The notes: a model not told the origin generated them from the sequence alone. DNA of 48,405 nt from CAZLPZ01 sp964607245 (GCA_964607245.1 CAZSIB010000011.1:1-48405); one strand, 5' to 3'. Positions 1 through 8,365 are shown, counted from the stretch's first letter. A program made the numbers and translations.

Positions 1-311
<311 letters not shown>

Positions 312-571
312 GATTTAAAGCGAACCATGATCACAAGGACCACGGTGCTATTTTGACAAGAACCTGCTTGCTATATGCGTCACGAAGATACGCTTTTCAT
401 ACAGCTTGCAGGTTTGATATGCATCCAATGCCACCAAAACCGCTGCTGCCAGCGTATCTCTTTTATCCAAACCACGATGTTCAAGAACACCCGTTTCAAG
501 CGACAGCCCATCCGGGCCAACCTGTTACGGTCGGGCATTTTGAGGCGCCCATTTTTTAACGAGTGGCGCGG
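312..571 (-). other. rRNA operon leader (transcribed spacer before 16S)
   Basis: These roughly 260 bases lie between the rRNA promoter and the 16S 5' end and hold no convincing gene. The short ORFs here lack ribosome binding sites and coding character. A palindromic TGTTCTTGAACA at 478-489 (minus strand) resembles a boxA-like antitermination element, but this is a weak match. Segments near 375-395 and 455-465 are partly complementary and may form leader stems used in RNase III processing; the 3' partner flank lies outside the window. The leader role is inferred from position. Confidence 0.6.
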
Positions 572-600
572 ATCGTATATCGGACCGCCCAGCCTGTCAA
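572..600 (-). promoter_or_regulatory. rRNA operon promoter, sigma70 type
   Basis: On the minus strand a perfect TTGACA (-35, 595-600) is separated by exactly 17 bases from TACGAT (-10, 572-577). Just upstream (601-640) is a strongly A/T-rich run, like an rRNA UP element. Just downstream of the -10 the sequence is GC-rich (CCGCGCC), as in stringently controlled promoters. It points at the 16S gene, giving a leader of about 250 bases. Confidence 0.85.
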
Positions 601-805
601 GGGGAAAATTTAAACTTTTTTAAGTTTTTCTTTTACCCCCCGAATATCTACGCAAAACCCGTTTAACCGGCCCCTGCGACGCATTCGGGACCCTGCTTAT
701 AGGGGGAGACGCGCAACCTGTCAAATGGTTTTTTCAGGTTCTTTCAAAAAATTCTTTACTCTATTTTTTTATCGCTATTCCTTGGATTATTGGCTAGATT
801 TCGGC

Positions 806-2014
806 ATGGATATTCACCCCCCCCCGACTATTTCTGTACACGATGTGGGCGTCGTCGCGACGGCGGAAGAGCCATTTTTCCCAGTTTTTTCTCAAAAAAT
901 ACGTTCTTTTCTGCCCGAAGCTCTCGAGGTTGACGCCGATACGTTCCAATTCAAAGTTGGCCGGGATGTTGATCAATATGGCGTGAGCGCTCAATTACGC
1001 AGTGTCAAAATCTGGCAACCTCAATTCGCCGGGACAGTCTTTGTTTGGGAACGCCGGGATGGCACGTTTTTCATTGTGAATGGGCATCAACGCCGAGGTC
1101 TTGCCCTGCGCCTTCAGAAAGACCCTTATGGCCGCAACATCTCGCTCAACGCTTGGGTCGGGAAAGAATCCGATGGGTGGACCCCGATCAAAGCACGAAT
1201 CATGGGGGCCCTCATCAATCTTGCCGAAGGAGGCGAAAGCACAAAATCGATCCATATCGCCATGCTCCTCCGCGATGGGTGCCCGCCATCCATTTTTGAA
1301 CAATATATTAGCCGCGCGCGGACCCAATATCGCTATGGTGTGGATATCGCAAAACTTGAACCCGGGGCGTTCGCACGGATCTTAAACGAAGAATATCCCG
1401 AACGTTACGGCGCAGCTGTCGGCCAAATGATCACCGGCGAGCAGGATCAAATCGAGGCGTTGCGCGTCATTGCCCATTTCCGCCCGAATACCGAAGGTGA
1501 TTTATTTGGCCTCGCCGCGTCCATCCGGGAACACGGGTTCGCAACCGAGCAAATGAGCCGCCAACAAGGCCTGTTTGAAGACGAAGAAGCCGCATCAAAA
1601 TCCATTTTCTTTACCTATGTTCGCCTTTTAAACGATGTCTTACGTGGCGTTGCCCAAGATGCGCGATGGGCCTCGGCCACAACCAAACGTCCCGACATTT
1701 TTCATGAGATTGCGGGTGCGCCGCCCGACATGGCCCGTTTCGCGCAGGCTGCTGAAATTCTAAACTGTACCCACCGCGTACTGAAGAAACTGATGCATCA
1801 AAAAGGCGACATTGCGGATTTATTACAAGACTCGGTCAGGGCGCTCTATCAAAAAAACACCGATCCCACACCCGAGGACATACGGCAAAGCGCCCAAGGC
1901 CTCATCCATCGGTTACGCCACCATCCGGTCTTGATACAGATGATTCATGCGGACCGCCCGCCCGAGAATGATTTAATCACTCAAATGGACGCGCCACAAC
2001 AAGGGTTGATTTAA
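806..2014 (+). CDS. ParB/sulfiredoxin-fold (DdrB-like ParB) domain protein
   Basis: The 402-residue product has a ParB/Srx-type core in its first half. The sequence FFIVNGHQRRGLALRLQ matches the family's GHQR/GERR box, and about 45 residues later NLAEGGESTKSIHIAMLLR resembles the helix that follows it in DdrB-like ParB proteins of mobile elements. The rest is helical with no motif I recognise. The reading frame is open from an ATG at 725, but those first 27 codons are poly-T-like and aromatic, unlike the rest. The ATG at 806 is therefore preferred, although neither start has a good ribosome binding site. No parA, parS or helicase/methylase partner lies nearby, so a chromosome-partition role is not supported. 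It is divergent from the rRNA operon and could be a stranded mobile-element gene or a domesticated DNA-binding protein. Confidence 0.75.
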   Translation: MDIHPPPTISVHDVGVVATAEEPFFPVFSQKIRSFLPEALEVDADTFQFKVGRDVDQYGVSAQLRSVKIWQPQFAGTVFVWERRDGTFFIVNGHQRRGLALRLQKDPYGRNISLNAWVGKESDGWTPIKARIMGALINLAEGGESTKSIHIAMLLRDGCPPSIFEQYISRARTQYRYGVDIAKLEPGAFARILNEEYPERYGAAVGQMITGEQDQIEALRVIAHFRPNTEGDLFGLAASIREHGFATEQMSRQQGLFEDEEAASKSIFFTYVRLLNDVLRGVAQDARWASATTKRPDIFHEIAGAPPDMARFAQAAEILNCTHRVLKKLMHQKGDIADLLQDSVRALYQKNTDPTPEDIRQSAQGLIHRLRHHPVLIQMIHADRPPENDLITQMDAPQQGLI

Positions 2015-2019
2015 AAACT

Positions 2020-2081
2020 GTCACCCCAGCGAAGGCTGGGGCCCCCTGACACCACGAGATTCCGGCCTTCGCCGGAATGAC
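2020..2081. repeat. REPIN-like double-hairpin repeat, copy 1
   Basis: Two short hairpins face each other. The left arm is CCCCAGC-GAAG-GCTGGGG (2024-2041) and the right arm is ATTCCGGC-CTTC-GCCGGAAT (2059-2078). The ends are the inverted pair GTCA (2020) and TGAC (2081). The same architecture and outer bases recur at 32414-32489. It starts six bases after the ParB-like stop and lies between convergent genes. This matches the organisation of REP doublets (REPIN/BIME), which are mobilised by RAYT transposases; no RAYT gene is in the window. Confidence 0.8.
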
Positions 2082-2115
2082 ACTGTAAAGTTTTTGAGTT
2101 TTTCGACTATAGCCC

Positions 2116-2967
2116 CTACCCAAGCCCGCCGCGGCGGGAGATCTCGTCTTGCGTGCCGATGCACACCTCATGCATAAGCGCACTGGCCCCTGTCGGGATT
2201 TCAACCAATGTCAATAAAATCTCAATCGGCACCGGGGTGCGCCGTGCAAGCTCCAAACTGCGCGCCAAGCGGTCAGCAAAGCGTAATGTCGCTTCGGTCG
2301 GTTCATCCGACCCCACCGGGCGTTGCAGGAGGAGCGCGTATTCATACGGCCCGATTTGCCCCAAAATATCGGACCCCCGACGCATCCGGACAATGTGTTG
2401 GGCCACCGTCGCCGCCGCCACATCGGCGGCATGATCACTGTCCATCACCTTGATCTGGTTATAATTCCGAAGCGCCATGCGAATCACATAAGAGCGTTCG
2501 CCGTACCGGTCGGCACGGTCCACCGCCGATAAAAACAACTGGCAAAAGGCGGATTTGGCAATCACGCCCCCGCCGCTTGGAAAATCATCATCGGGATCGT
2601 TTAACCGCCGCTGAAGTTCGCGCAAACGTTCGGCATTCTCCATCCGCAAGGCGATATCCCCGGGATTAAACGGTTTCTTCAAAATATCATTGGCCCCGGC
2701 GGCCAGGCCCTGTTCGGGCGTGACATCCGTTCCCATCAAAACCACATAGGCCTGGGTTGGGATTTGACGGCGCAGGGTAATAATCGCCTGTTCGGCGTTC
2801 TTATGCGGAGACGGATCCACAAAAATTACCTCGACCGAACGGGGGTCAAGTGGCGCAATCGAATCGGCTGTGCCCGCCCGCAGGGTAATGTCTCGCCCCG
2901 GTGCCGCGAGTTTAGATTTCAGAAGCGCCGCCACCGCCTCGTCACGATCAAAAATCAAAATATGCAT
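2116..2967 (-). CDS. Response regulator with degenerate GGDEF-like domain
   Basis: The 283-residue protein begins with a CheY-like receiver (about 1-115): acidic residues D7/D9/E10, candidate phosphoacceptor D51 in FVDPSP, T80 and K98 in the LKKPF loop. After a helical linker (about 105-125), residues 135-265 align in pattern with a diguanylate cyclase domain, including a YxQIKxMDSDHAAD stretch. The catalytic GGDEF is replaced by GPYEY and the upstream Gly-rich loop is absent, so cyclase activity is unlikely. Such domains can act as c-di-GMP or GTP sensors or as protein-interaction modules. No histidine kinase is adjacent, so its input is unknown. The start is the ATG at 2967 with only a modest GGTGACC upstream. 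Its promoter was not identified. Confidence 0.8.
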   Translation of the reverse strand: MHILIFDRDEAVAALLKSKLAAPGRDITLRAGTADSIAPLDPRSVEVIFVDPSPHKNAEQAIITLRRQIPTQAYVVLMGTDVTPEQGLAAGANDILKKPFNPGDIALRMENAERLRELQRRLNDPDDDFPSGGGVIAKSAFCQLFLSAVDRADRYGERSYVIRMALRNYNQIKVMDSDHAADVAAATVAQHIVRMRRGSDILGQIGPYEYALLLQRPVGSDEPTEATLRFADRLARSLELARRTPVPIEILLTLVEIPTGASALMHEVCIGTQDEISRRGGLG

Positions 2968-3087
2968 ACATGGTCACCAAAATAGGGGGCAAAAACGCCC
3001 GACATCGCCTATGGTCGCGCAAATTGGGGCCTTTGAAAAGGGGCGATAATAAGGGCCAAAGCCCCTTGCCCGCCCGCACCAAAGGGT

Positions 3088-3116
3088 TTGACAAGCCCGG
3101 TTATTTGGGTTAGAAC
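3088..3116 (+). promoter_or_regulatory. Promoter of tRNA-Leu
   Basis: TTGACA (3088-3093), a 17-base spacer and TAGAAC (3111-3116) lie 34 bases upstream of the tRNA. The expected start point is near 3123. The perfect -35 and spacing support a sigma70 promoter for a stable RNA. Confidence 0.75.
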
Positions 3117-3150
3117 CCGCAAGACTTTAAGTCGGTATCAGACCCCCCGT

Positions 3151-3237
3151 GCCCTGGTGGCGGAATTGGTAGACGCGCTAGTTTCAGGTACTAGTGGCAG
3201 TAATGTCGTGGAAGTTCGAGTCTTCTCTAGGGCACCA
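3151..3237 (+). tRNA. tRNA-Leu (anticodon CAG)
   Basis: The 87-base gene, with encoded CCA, folds as a class II tRNA. The acceptor stem is GCCCTGG/CTAGGGC with one G-U pair, and the D arm contains GGCGGAATTGGTAGACGC. The anticodon stem CTAGT/ACTAG encloses loop TTCAGGT, giving anticodon CAG for CUG codons. A long variable arm follows, and the T arm contains GTTCGAGTC. CCA is at 3235-3237. The next gene downstream, on the opposite strand, is compositionally different, so this tRNA could have served as an integration site, although no duplicated tRNA 3' end was found. Confidence 0.96.
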
Positions 3238-3277
3238 CCTGGTTCTTAAATACACAGGTTAGTCTAATGCCCGCCTT

Positions 3278-4312
3278 CTATTTTGAAGGCGCTAAATGAA
3301 ACGGACATCCGTTTGATCTATCAGATTCTGGCTGCGGCCAAAAATCGTAAGCAATAGCGTCTAAAAAACTTCCCGTCAGAAGCCCAACAAGATTACCAAT
3401 ACCAGAATGGTATGTACGAAGAGCAGGACATCCGGTAACGGGTTGATCACCGTAATATTCAATGAATCCGCCAAGCCCCATGCGTTCCGCAAGACGTACA
3501 ACTTCTGAGGAATCGGGAGAGTTTTGGGTTAGTTTTACAATACTCCCCTTTTCACCTTTTTCAAATCGAAAGGGATCTTTTGCTCCACATGCCGCTATTT
3601 TGCTCTTAAAATTACTCACCCGACTCCCGCTTGCCTTCGCGATGAACATTCTTCGCATGTCGGGAACGAGGGCTCTCCAATCTTCGATCATCATTTCTCG
3701 TTCGGCTACGTATTCAAATTCCTCACGAATCCGAAGGGCATATGTGGCAACTTGCAATTGTGTTTGAACAACAGGATCATAGATTCGCGGCTCTGATAAA
3801 TCTGCCGCTATATCATCAATTACATAATTAATTACATCCCTTTGGTATGCGCTCAACGGTACTTCAGCAGATATTGCACGATCATGGAATTTTTTCAAAA
3901 GCGCCGCATACAGCATCGCCTCCTTAAATAACGCAGTTAAGGGCCTAACAACGTCGCCTGTTTTACAATCCCATCCAAAGGGATTTATCCATCCATTTTC
4001 GTGGGCAATCTGGTCTGTCATTCGCGTATCTACAAGATCAAACCGTCCACTCAAAAAGCGCCCTTCGAATTCACCATAAAATTGACGCACGGATTCGACA
4101 GTTAATGCATTTTCTGGTGAAAATAAGTGATCAAATGCTAATCTAAAATAATCACGATAAACGCTACGGTGCAACACAACTGCGTCTTCCGTCCCCTGAG
4201 AAGCGATCGCGGCATAGCAAAGATGATCCGATCTCGACAGCGCAGCCCCCACTGATATGATTTCTTGAGTTGAAAACAATCTCTTTCTGGGTTTTTGTGA
4301 GTCATTTGACAT
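3278..4312 (-). CDS. Unrecognised 344-residue protein beside tRNA-Leu
   Basis: I do not recognise this family. The protein is soluble, with no signal peptide or membrane segment, and is rich in charged helices in the middle (about 110-225). Its C-terminal part has a conserved-looking GCPALRTYHSGIGNLVG segment and ends with a second Cys-Pro, NGCPFH. Two Cys-Pro pairs with nearby histidines could be metal or heme contacts, but that is a guess. The gene is visibly AT-richer than its neighbours and uses AT-ending codons more often, which suggests transfer. A hairpin, CGCCTTC-tatttt-GAAGGCG (3272-3291), overlaps the stop codon. It stands alone between tRNA-Leu and rnd, on the opposite strand to both. 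Confidence 0.75.
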   Translation of the reverse strand: MSNDSQKPRKRLFSTQEIISVGAALSRSDHLCYAAIASQGTEDAVVLHRSVYRDYFRLAFDHLFSPENALTVESVRQFYGEFEGRFLSGRFDLVDTRMTDQIAHENGWINPFGWDCKTGDVVRPLTALFKEAMLYAALLKKFHDRAISAEVPLSAYQRDVINYVIDDIAADLSEPRIYDPVVQTQLQVATYALRIREEFEYVAEREMMIEDWRALVPDMRRMFIAKASGSRVSNFKSKIAACGAKDPFRFEKGEKGSIVKLTQNSPDSSEVVRLAERMGLGGFIEYYGDQPVTGCPALRTYHSGIGNLVGLLTGSFLDAIAYDFWPQPESDRSNGCPFHLAPSK

Positions 4313-4486
4313 GCCATAACCTATATTCTTTATAAAAAGCTATGTCAATAAAATAAGGCGAGACATTAACTTCAACCTTTTGGAGCAAGCTAGAATCAAG
4401 CAAGCAACTCTTTTTCCGCCTTTTCACCTTGTCGCAAATTGTCTAGGCTCGGGCTTCAGAAATACCTCTTTCAAAGGGTCTATATT

Positions 4487-5098
4487 ATGACAATTTATTT
4501 ACATTCCCAGGATTTGCCCGCGGGTTTACGTTTTGGTCCGGCTCTGGCGGTCGATACCGAAACCATGGGCCTGAACCTCGCCCATGACCGTTTGTGCCTT
4601 GTGCAACTCTCGGACGGGAATGGTGACGCGCATCTGGTTCAAATCGCAAAAGGGCAATCCGCCGCGCCAAACCTCGGGGCCGTGCTTGAAGACCCGAACA
4701 TCACCAAAATCTTTCATTTTGCGCGGTTTGACCTGGCCGCGTTAAAAATCTGGCTTCATATCCATACGCGCAATATTTACTGCACCAAAATCGCCTCGCG
4801 CTTGGTGCGCACCTTTACCGACAAGCACGGGCTCAAATATCTTGCAAAAGATTTGATCGATCTGGAGATGAGCAAACAAGAGCAATCCTCGGACTGGGGG
4901 GCCCCTAACCTGACCGACAAGCAAAAAGAATATGCCGCGTCCGATGTTTTACATCTCCATAAAATCAAAGCGATTTTGGATGAGATGCTGGCCCGCGAGG
5001 GGCGGATGGAACTCGCTCAGGCGTGCTTTGATTTCTTGCCCACACGCGCGGATCTGGATATTGCCGGGTGGAACGACATTGATATTTTCGCGCATTGA
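4487..5098 (+). CDS. rnd: Ribonuclease D-like 3'-5' exonuclease (short form)
   Basis: The product is a 203-residue DEDD-superfamily exonuclease. The first motif is AVDTETMGL (about 20), the second is in FHFARFDLAAL and the third is YAASDVLHLH, giving the DEDDy pattern. The HRDC domains of E. coli RNase D are absent, as in the short alphaproteobacterial form. It should trim 3' ends of tRNA or other structured RNAs. The ATG at 4487 is chosen because AAAGGG lies upstream and the protein starts MTIYLHSQDL, as relatives do; an upstream in-frame start at 4439 adds 16 unsupported residues. It opens a cluster with kdsD, lptC and lptA, an arrangement common in this class. Confidence 0.9.
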   Translation: MTIYLHSQDLPAGLRFGPALAVDTETMGLNLAHDRLCLVQLSDGNGDAHLVQIAKGQSAAPNLGAVLEDPNITKIFHFARFDLAALKIWLHIHTRNIYCTKIASRLVRTFTDKHGLKYLAKDLIDLEMSKQEQSSDWGAPNLTDKQKEYAASDVLHLHKIKAILDEMLAREGRMELAQACFDFLPTRADLDIAGWNDIDIFAH

Positions 5099-5119
5099 TC
5101 CACAAGGAAAGGCACCGTT

Positions 5120-6136
5120 ATGCCGCGCGCCGCAAAAACGAAAATTACGCCTCTGAAACCCGCGCCAGATATCGTGGCCGCGCGTGCCGTTATATTGGCC
5201 GAGGCCGAGGGGTTAAAAGCGCTCGCCCACACGCTGGATCACGATTTTATCCGTGCCGTTGATTTGATTGATACGATGCGCGCCCGTAAAAATGGGCGCT
5301 TGATCGTTGCGGGGGTTGGAAAATCGGGCCATGTGGCCCGCAAGATGGTTGCCACTTTTGCCTCGACCGCTGTACCCGCGCATTTTGTGCACCCGGCCGA
5401 GGCGAGCCACGGTGATCTGGGGATGATTACGGACCAGGATGTCGTGATCCTGATCTCCGTCTCTGGCGAATCGCGCGAACAAAATGATCTTTTGGCCTAT
5501 ACACACCGATTTGACATTCCCTTGATTGCGATCACCCGCAAACCCTTAAGTACGCTTGGGAAAAATGCCGATGTGATCTTGCGTCTGCCCGATGTGGCGG
5601 AGGCGTTTTCCGATGTCGTCGCGCCCACCACCTCCGCCATTAACACGATGGCCTTGGGCGACGCGCTGGCCGAAGCCTTGATGAAGCGCGTGGGCCTGAC
5701 CCCCGATCAATTCCGCGTGTTTCATCCGGGCGGCAAACTGGGTCAGCAATTGTTAAAAGTATCCGACCTCATGATCACGGGCGATGCCCTGCCCGTTGTC
5801 CCTGGGACCGCCACGATGGCCCAGGCGATTTTGGTCATGACGCAAAGGAATGCGGGATGCGTGATTGTGGCCGACAAATCGCAGACTCTTTTGGGAATCA
5901 TCACAGACGGCGATTTAAAACGGCATATGCATGATGGGTTACTGAAGGAAAAAGTATCCCAGATCATGAGTAAAAAGCCCATGACGATCGACCCTGACGC
6001 GCTTGCCGCAACGGCACTGTCTCAGATGTTAAAACGTAAAACCGGCCAGGTGATTACAGCCCTTGTTGCGACCCGCGCGGGCAAAGTTTGCGGTCTCATC
6101 CGTGTGCAGGAATGTTTGCAAGCGGGGCTGTTGTGA
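5120..6136 (+). CDS. kdsD: Arabinose-5-phosphate isomerase
   Basis: KdsD converts ribulose-5-phosphate to arabinose-5-phosphate, the first step to Kdo of the LPS inner core. The 338-residue protein has a SIS sugar isomerase domain (about 45-190), with GVGKSGHVARK, HPAEASHGDLG and SVSGESRE in the expected order. Two CBS domains follow at about 210-335, the second containing GIITDGDLKRH just before it. The length matches the family. The ATG at 5120 lies 21 bases after rnd, with AAGGAAAGG as ribosome binding site. The stop overlaps the lptC start by four bases, so the two are probably translationally coupled. It acts in the cytoplasm. Confidence 0.95.
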   Translation: MPRAAKTKITPLKPAPDIVAARAVILAEAEGLKALAHTLDHDFIRAVDLIDTMRARKNGRLIVAGVGKSGHVARKMVATFASTAVPAHFVHPAEASHGDLGMITDQDVVILISVSGESREQNDLLAYTHRFDIPLIAITRKPLSTLGKNADVILRLPDVAEAFSDVVAPTTSAINTMALGDALAEALMKRVGLTPDQFRVFHPGGKLGQQLLKVSDLMITGDALPVVPGTATMAQAILVMTQRNAGCVIVADKSQTLLGIITDGDLKRHMHDGLLKEKVSQIMSKKPMTIDPDALAATALSQMLKRKTGQVITALVATRAGKVCGLIRVQECLQAGLL

Positions 6137-6771
6137 ACGACGTGAGCACGCATGATGGATTGACGTCTCTGACCGAACGGACGCCCCGTTCGTTTAAAAA
6201 TGCATACGCGCCGGTTGCAAAAGTTTTGCGGTACGTTTTGATTCTTTTGCTTTTTGCGGTTGTTGCTGCGATTTTGATCTGGCCGGAACTTCAAAAAACA
6301 GCGCCCACACCCCAAAAAATGGATCCCGCGCAAATCGCGTCAAATGAACTTGTCAAACCCACATTTCAATCGATCGACGCACACGGCAGCCCCTTTACCC
6401 TGAGCGCCACACGTGCCGTTCAACAAGCCCAAAACCCGCAACTGATCGATTTAGAACATCCAACAGGGGAGATGACGACAACAGAGGGGCAATCCCTGCA
6501 CCTTCAGGCCAAAACAGGTCTTTATCGCCAAAATGACGGGATCATGGATTTATCCGGAAACGTGACGCTTGAGGATAAAACCGGATATACATTTCGCGGC
6601 ACGACGCTGCGCATCAATATGAAAGAAAAAACAATTCTCACGACCGCGCCCGTCATGGGTCAAGGCCCCTTGGGCAGCATTTCGGCTCAAGGATTAAGCG
6701 CCGATGCCGCAACAGACACGATCATATTCCACGGCCCTGCACGATTAATCCTGAAGGATGATAAAAAATGA
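6133..6771 (+). CDS. lptC: LPS export system protein LptC
   Basis: LptC is the bitopic inner-membrane component that passes LPS from LptBFG to LptA. The 212-residue product has a cytoplasmic tail, one membrane span (about residues 24-46, VLILLLFAVVAAILIW), then a periplasmic beta-jellyroll. DGIMDLSGNVTLEDKTGY is a typical repeat of the LptC/LptA fold. The start is taken as GTG at 6133, giving a GTGA overlap with the kdsD stop; an in-frame TTG further upstream would run far into kdsD. The lptA start overlaps its stop as ATGA. The kdsD-lptC-lptA context supports the call even though LptC sequences vary widely. Confidence 0.9.
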   Translation: MNDVSTHDGLTSLTERTPRSFKNAYAPVAKVLRYVLILLLFAVVAAILIWPELQKTAPTPQKMDPAQIASNELVKPTFQSIDAHGSPFTLSATRAVQQAQNPQLIDLEHPTGEMTTTEGQSLHLQAKTGLYRQNDGIMDLSGNVTLEDKTGYTFRGTTLRINMKEKTILTTAPVMGQGPLGSISAQGLSADAATDTIIFHGPARLILKDDKK

Positions 6772-7391
6772 CCTTACGCATTTTTCTGTTTGTTTTTTTG
6801 GCCTTATCACCTGTTGCCGCGCAAGCAGCAGAAAACAACGCGCCCCTTGAAATTTCAGCCGACCAAGCGCTTGAGTGGCGGCGCGGCACCAAAGAATACG
6901 TGGCCCGCGGCAATGTTCTGGCGCGCCAAGGGGCCGATGATGTGCGGGCGGATGAACTGGTCGCGCATTACACGGAAAACGCCGGTGGATCCCCCACCAT
7001 CCACCAATTGGTCGCGACCGGTCATGTGATCATGACAACCGAAAACGGAACAGCCGCCTCAAAAACCATCGCATCCGACGTCTTGACCGTTTGGCTGGAT
7101 CCCACCTCAAACGGCAAGGGTGCCATGACACGTGCCGAAGCCACAGGCAATGTGATCATTACGACCCCCAAGGAACACGCGATTGGGTCAAAAGCCATTT
7201 ATACCAAGGCCGATGATACCGCGATTTTGGACGGGCCTGTCACCATCACGCGGGGACAAGATGTTTTAAATGGCACGCGCGCGGTTGTGAATTTAAAAAC
7301 AGGGCTCTCGACACTTTACGGCGGAGGAAATTCCGGGTCCCGCGTCACAGGTGTTTTTTATACAGGAACAGCAAAAAAAACAGCCGATTAG
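6768..7391 (+). CDS. lptA: LPS transport periplasmic protein LptA (OstA-like)
   Basis: LptA forms the periplasmic bridge carrying LPS to the outer-membrane LptDE complex. The 207-residue protein starts with a signal peptide (about 1-21, ending AAQAAE). It then has OstA-type beta repeats: LEISADQALEWRRGTKEYVA, ARGNVLARQGADDVRADEL and DGPVTITRGQDVLNGTRAVV. It is the last gene of the run here. In many alphaproteobacteria lptB and rpoN follow, but in this window a gene on the opposite strand begins at once and the two stop codons overlap by four bases. The lptB gene must be elsewhere. Confidence 0.92.
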   Translation: MTLRIFLFVFLALSPVAAQAAENNAPLEISADQALEWRRGTKEYVARGNVLARQGADDVRADELVAHYTENAGGSPTIHQLVATGHVIMTTENGTAASKTIASDVLTVWLDPTSNGKGAMTRAEATGNVIITTPKEHAIGSKAIYTKADDTAILDGPVTITRGQDVLNGTRAVVNLKTGLSTLYGGGNSGSRVTGVFYTGTAKKTAD

Positions 7392-8335
7392 TCCATCTCG
7401 GCGATGTCGCGGCCTTCGGCAAACCAATAGCCCGGGATTTGGTCCGCCCGCGTTTCTTCTTCTGCCGCGCGACACGCGAGCAACCCTTCACGAAAAGTGG
7501 GATAAAGAAGCCGCACCTTTAATTCGTCTTTGATTTTATCGTTTCGAATGCGCTTGTTGTCTGAATAAAAACTCATCGTGATCGGGGCCAGATCCGCCGA
7601 GGCATAATCGAGAAGCGGCGGAACTGGCTTCCCCAAAAGCTCGCACGTATAGGCAATCACCTCGTGGCTTGGAGCCGGATAATCATCCGCAAGGTTATAA
7701 ATACTGCCGGGATGCGGCGCCGCCATCGACGCGCGCAAAGCCTGCACAATATCGTCAACATGGATGCGCGAAAACGCATGCCCCGGTTTATTGATCCGCC
7801 GCGCCGCGCCCGCACGCACAGAATCAAGCGAACTGCGGCCGGGGCCATAAATACCAGCCAGACGAAAAATATGCACGGGAATTTGTTCTGTATCAAAGAG
7901 GCCGAGCCATTGCTGTTCCGCGCGCGCGCGCCGTGTCCCGCGCCGTGTCGTGGGTTGTACATGGCTTCTTTCATCCACCCATTCACCGCCCCGGTCGCCA
8001 TAGACCCCCGTTGTCGACAAATACCCCACCCATTCCAGGTTGGGCAGGTTCAAAATATCATCGCCGTGAAGTCGAAAACTGGGATCGCCTTGATCATCCG
8101 GTGGGGTTGACACCAGGATATGCGTGGTCTCGCGAAGCAAAGATAAGGGATCTGAAATCAAATGATGGGAACTAAATAAATGCGCATCAATGCCATTTTC
8201 GGCCATGATATCGCGCTTCCCTGGATCGCGGGTTGTCCCCACAATCGTCCAGTTTTGATCCGCCCGTAAGGCGCGGGTCAGCGCATCCGCCGTATACCCA
8301 TAGCCAAAGCAAAAAAGTTTTTTAGAACCCGTCAT
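7388..8335 (-). CDS. NAD(P)-dependent epimerase/SDR family oxidoreductase
   Basis: The 315-residue protein is an extended short-chain dehydrogenase related to the YeeZ-type epimerases. An N-terminal Rossmann motif, FGYGYTADAL, is a variant of GxxGxxG. VGYLSTTGVYGDRGGEWV holds the catalytic Thr/Ser-Tyr region, although the usual Lys of YxxxK is not evident (YGDRG). FRLAGIYGPGRSSLDSVRAG is a typical substrate-side segment, and residues about 180-200 carry HVDDIVQAL. The substrate is unknown. In many alphaproteobacteria a related SDR gene sits near fzlA; here it is directly downstream of fzlA on the same strand, 30 bases away, so joint transcription is likely. Confidence 0.85.
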   Translation of the reverse strand: MTGSKKLFCFGYGYTADALTRALRADQNWTIVGTTRDPGKRDIMAENGIDAHLFSSHHLISDPLSLLRETTHILVSTPPDDQGDPSFRLHGDDILNLPNLEWVGYLSTTGVYGDRGGEWVDERSHVQPTTRRGTRRARAEQQWLGLFDTEQIPVHIFRLAGIYGPGRSSLDSVRAGAARRINKPGHAFSRIHVDDIVQALRASMAAPHPGSIYNLADDYPAPSHEVIAYTCELLGKPVPPLLDYASADLAPITMSFYSDNKRIRNDKIKDELKVRLLYPTFREGLLACRAAEEETRADQIPGYWFAEGRDIAEMD

Positions 8336-8365
8336 AACCCGCCCGTTGCACCCAATTTGAGAGCG

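Noticed and set aside
478..489. boxA antitermination element TGTTCTTGAACA in the rRNA leader
   Set aside because: It is a palindrome with only a partial match to boxA, so it is mentioned in the leader entry and not listed as a separate feature.
4313..4486. Possible duplicated tRNA-Leu 3' end (att site) upstream of rnd
   Set aside because: Only a six-base TCTAGG match was seen, which is expected by chance.
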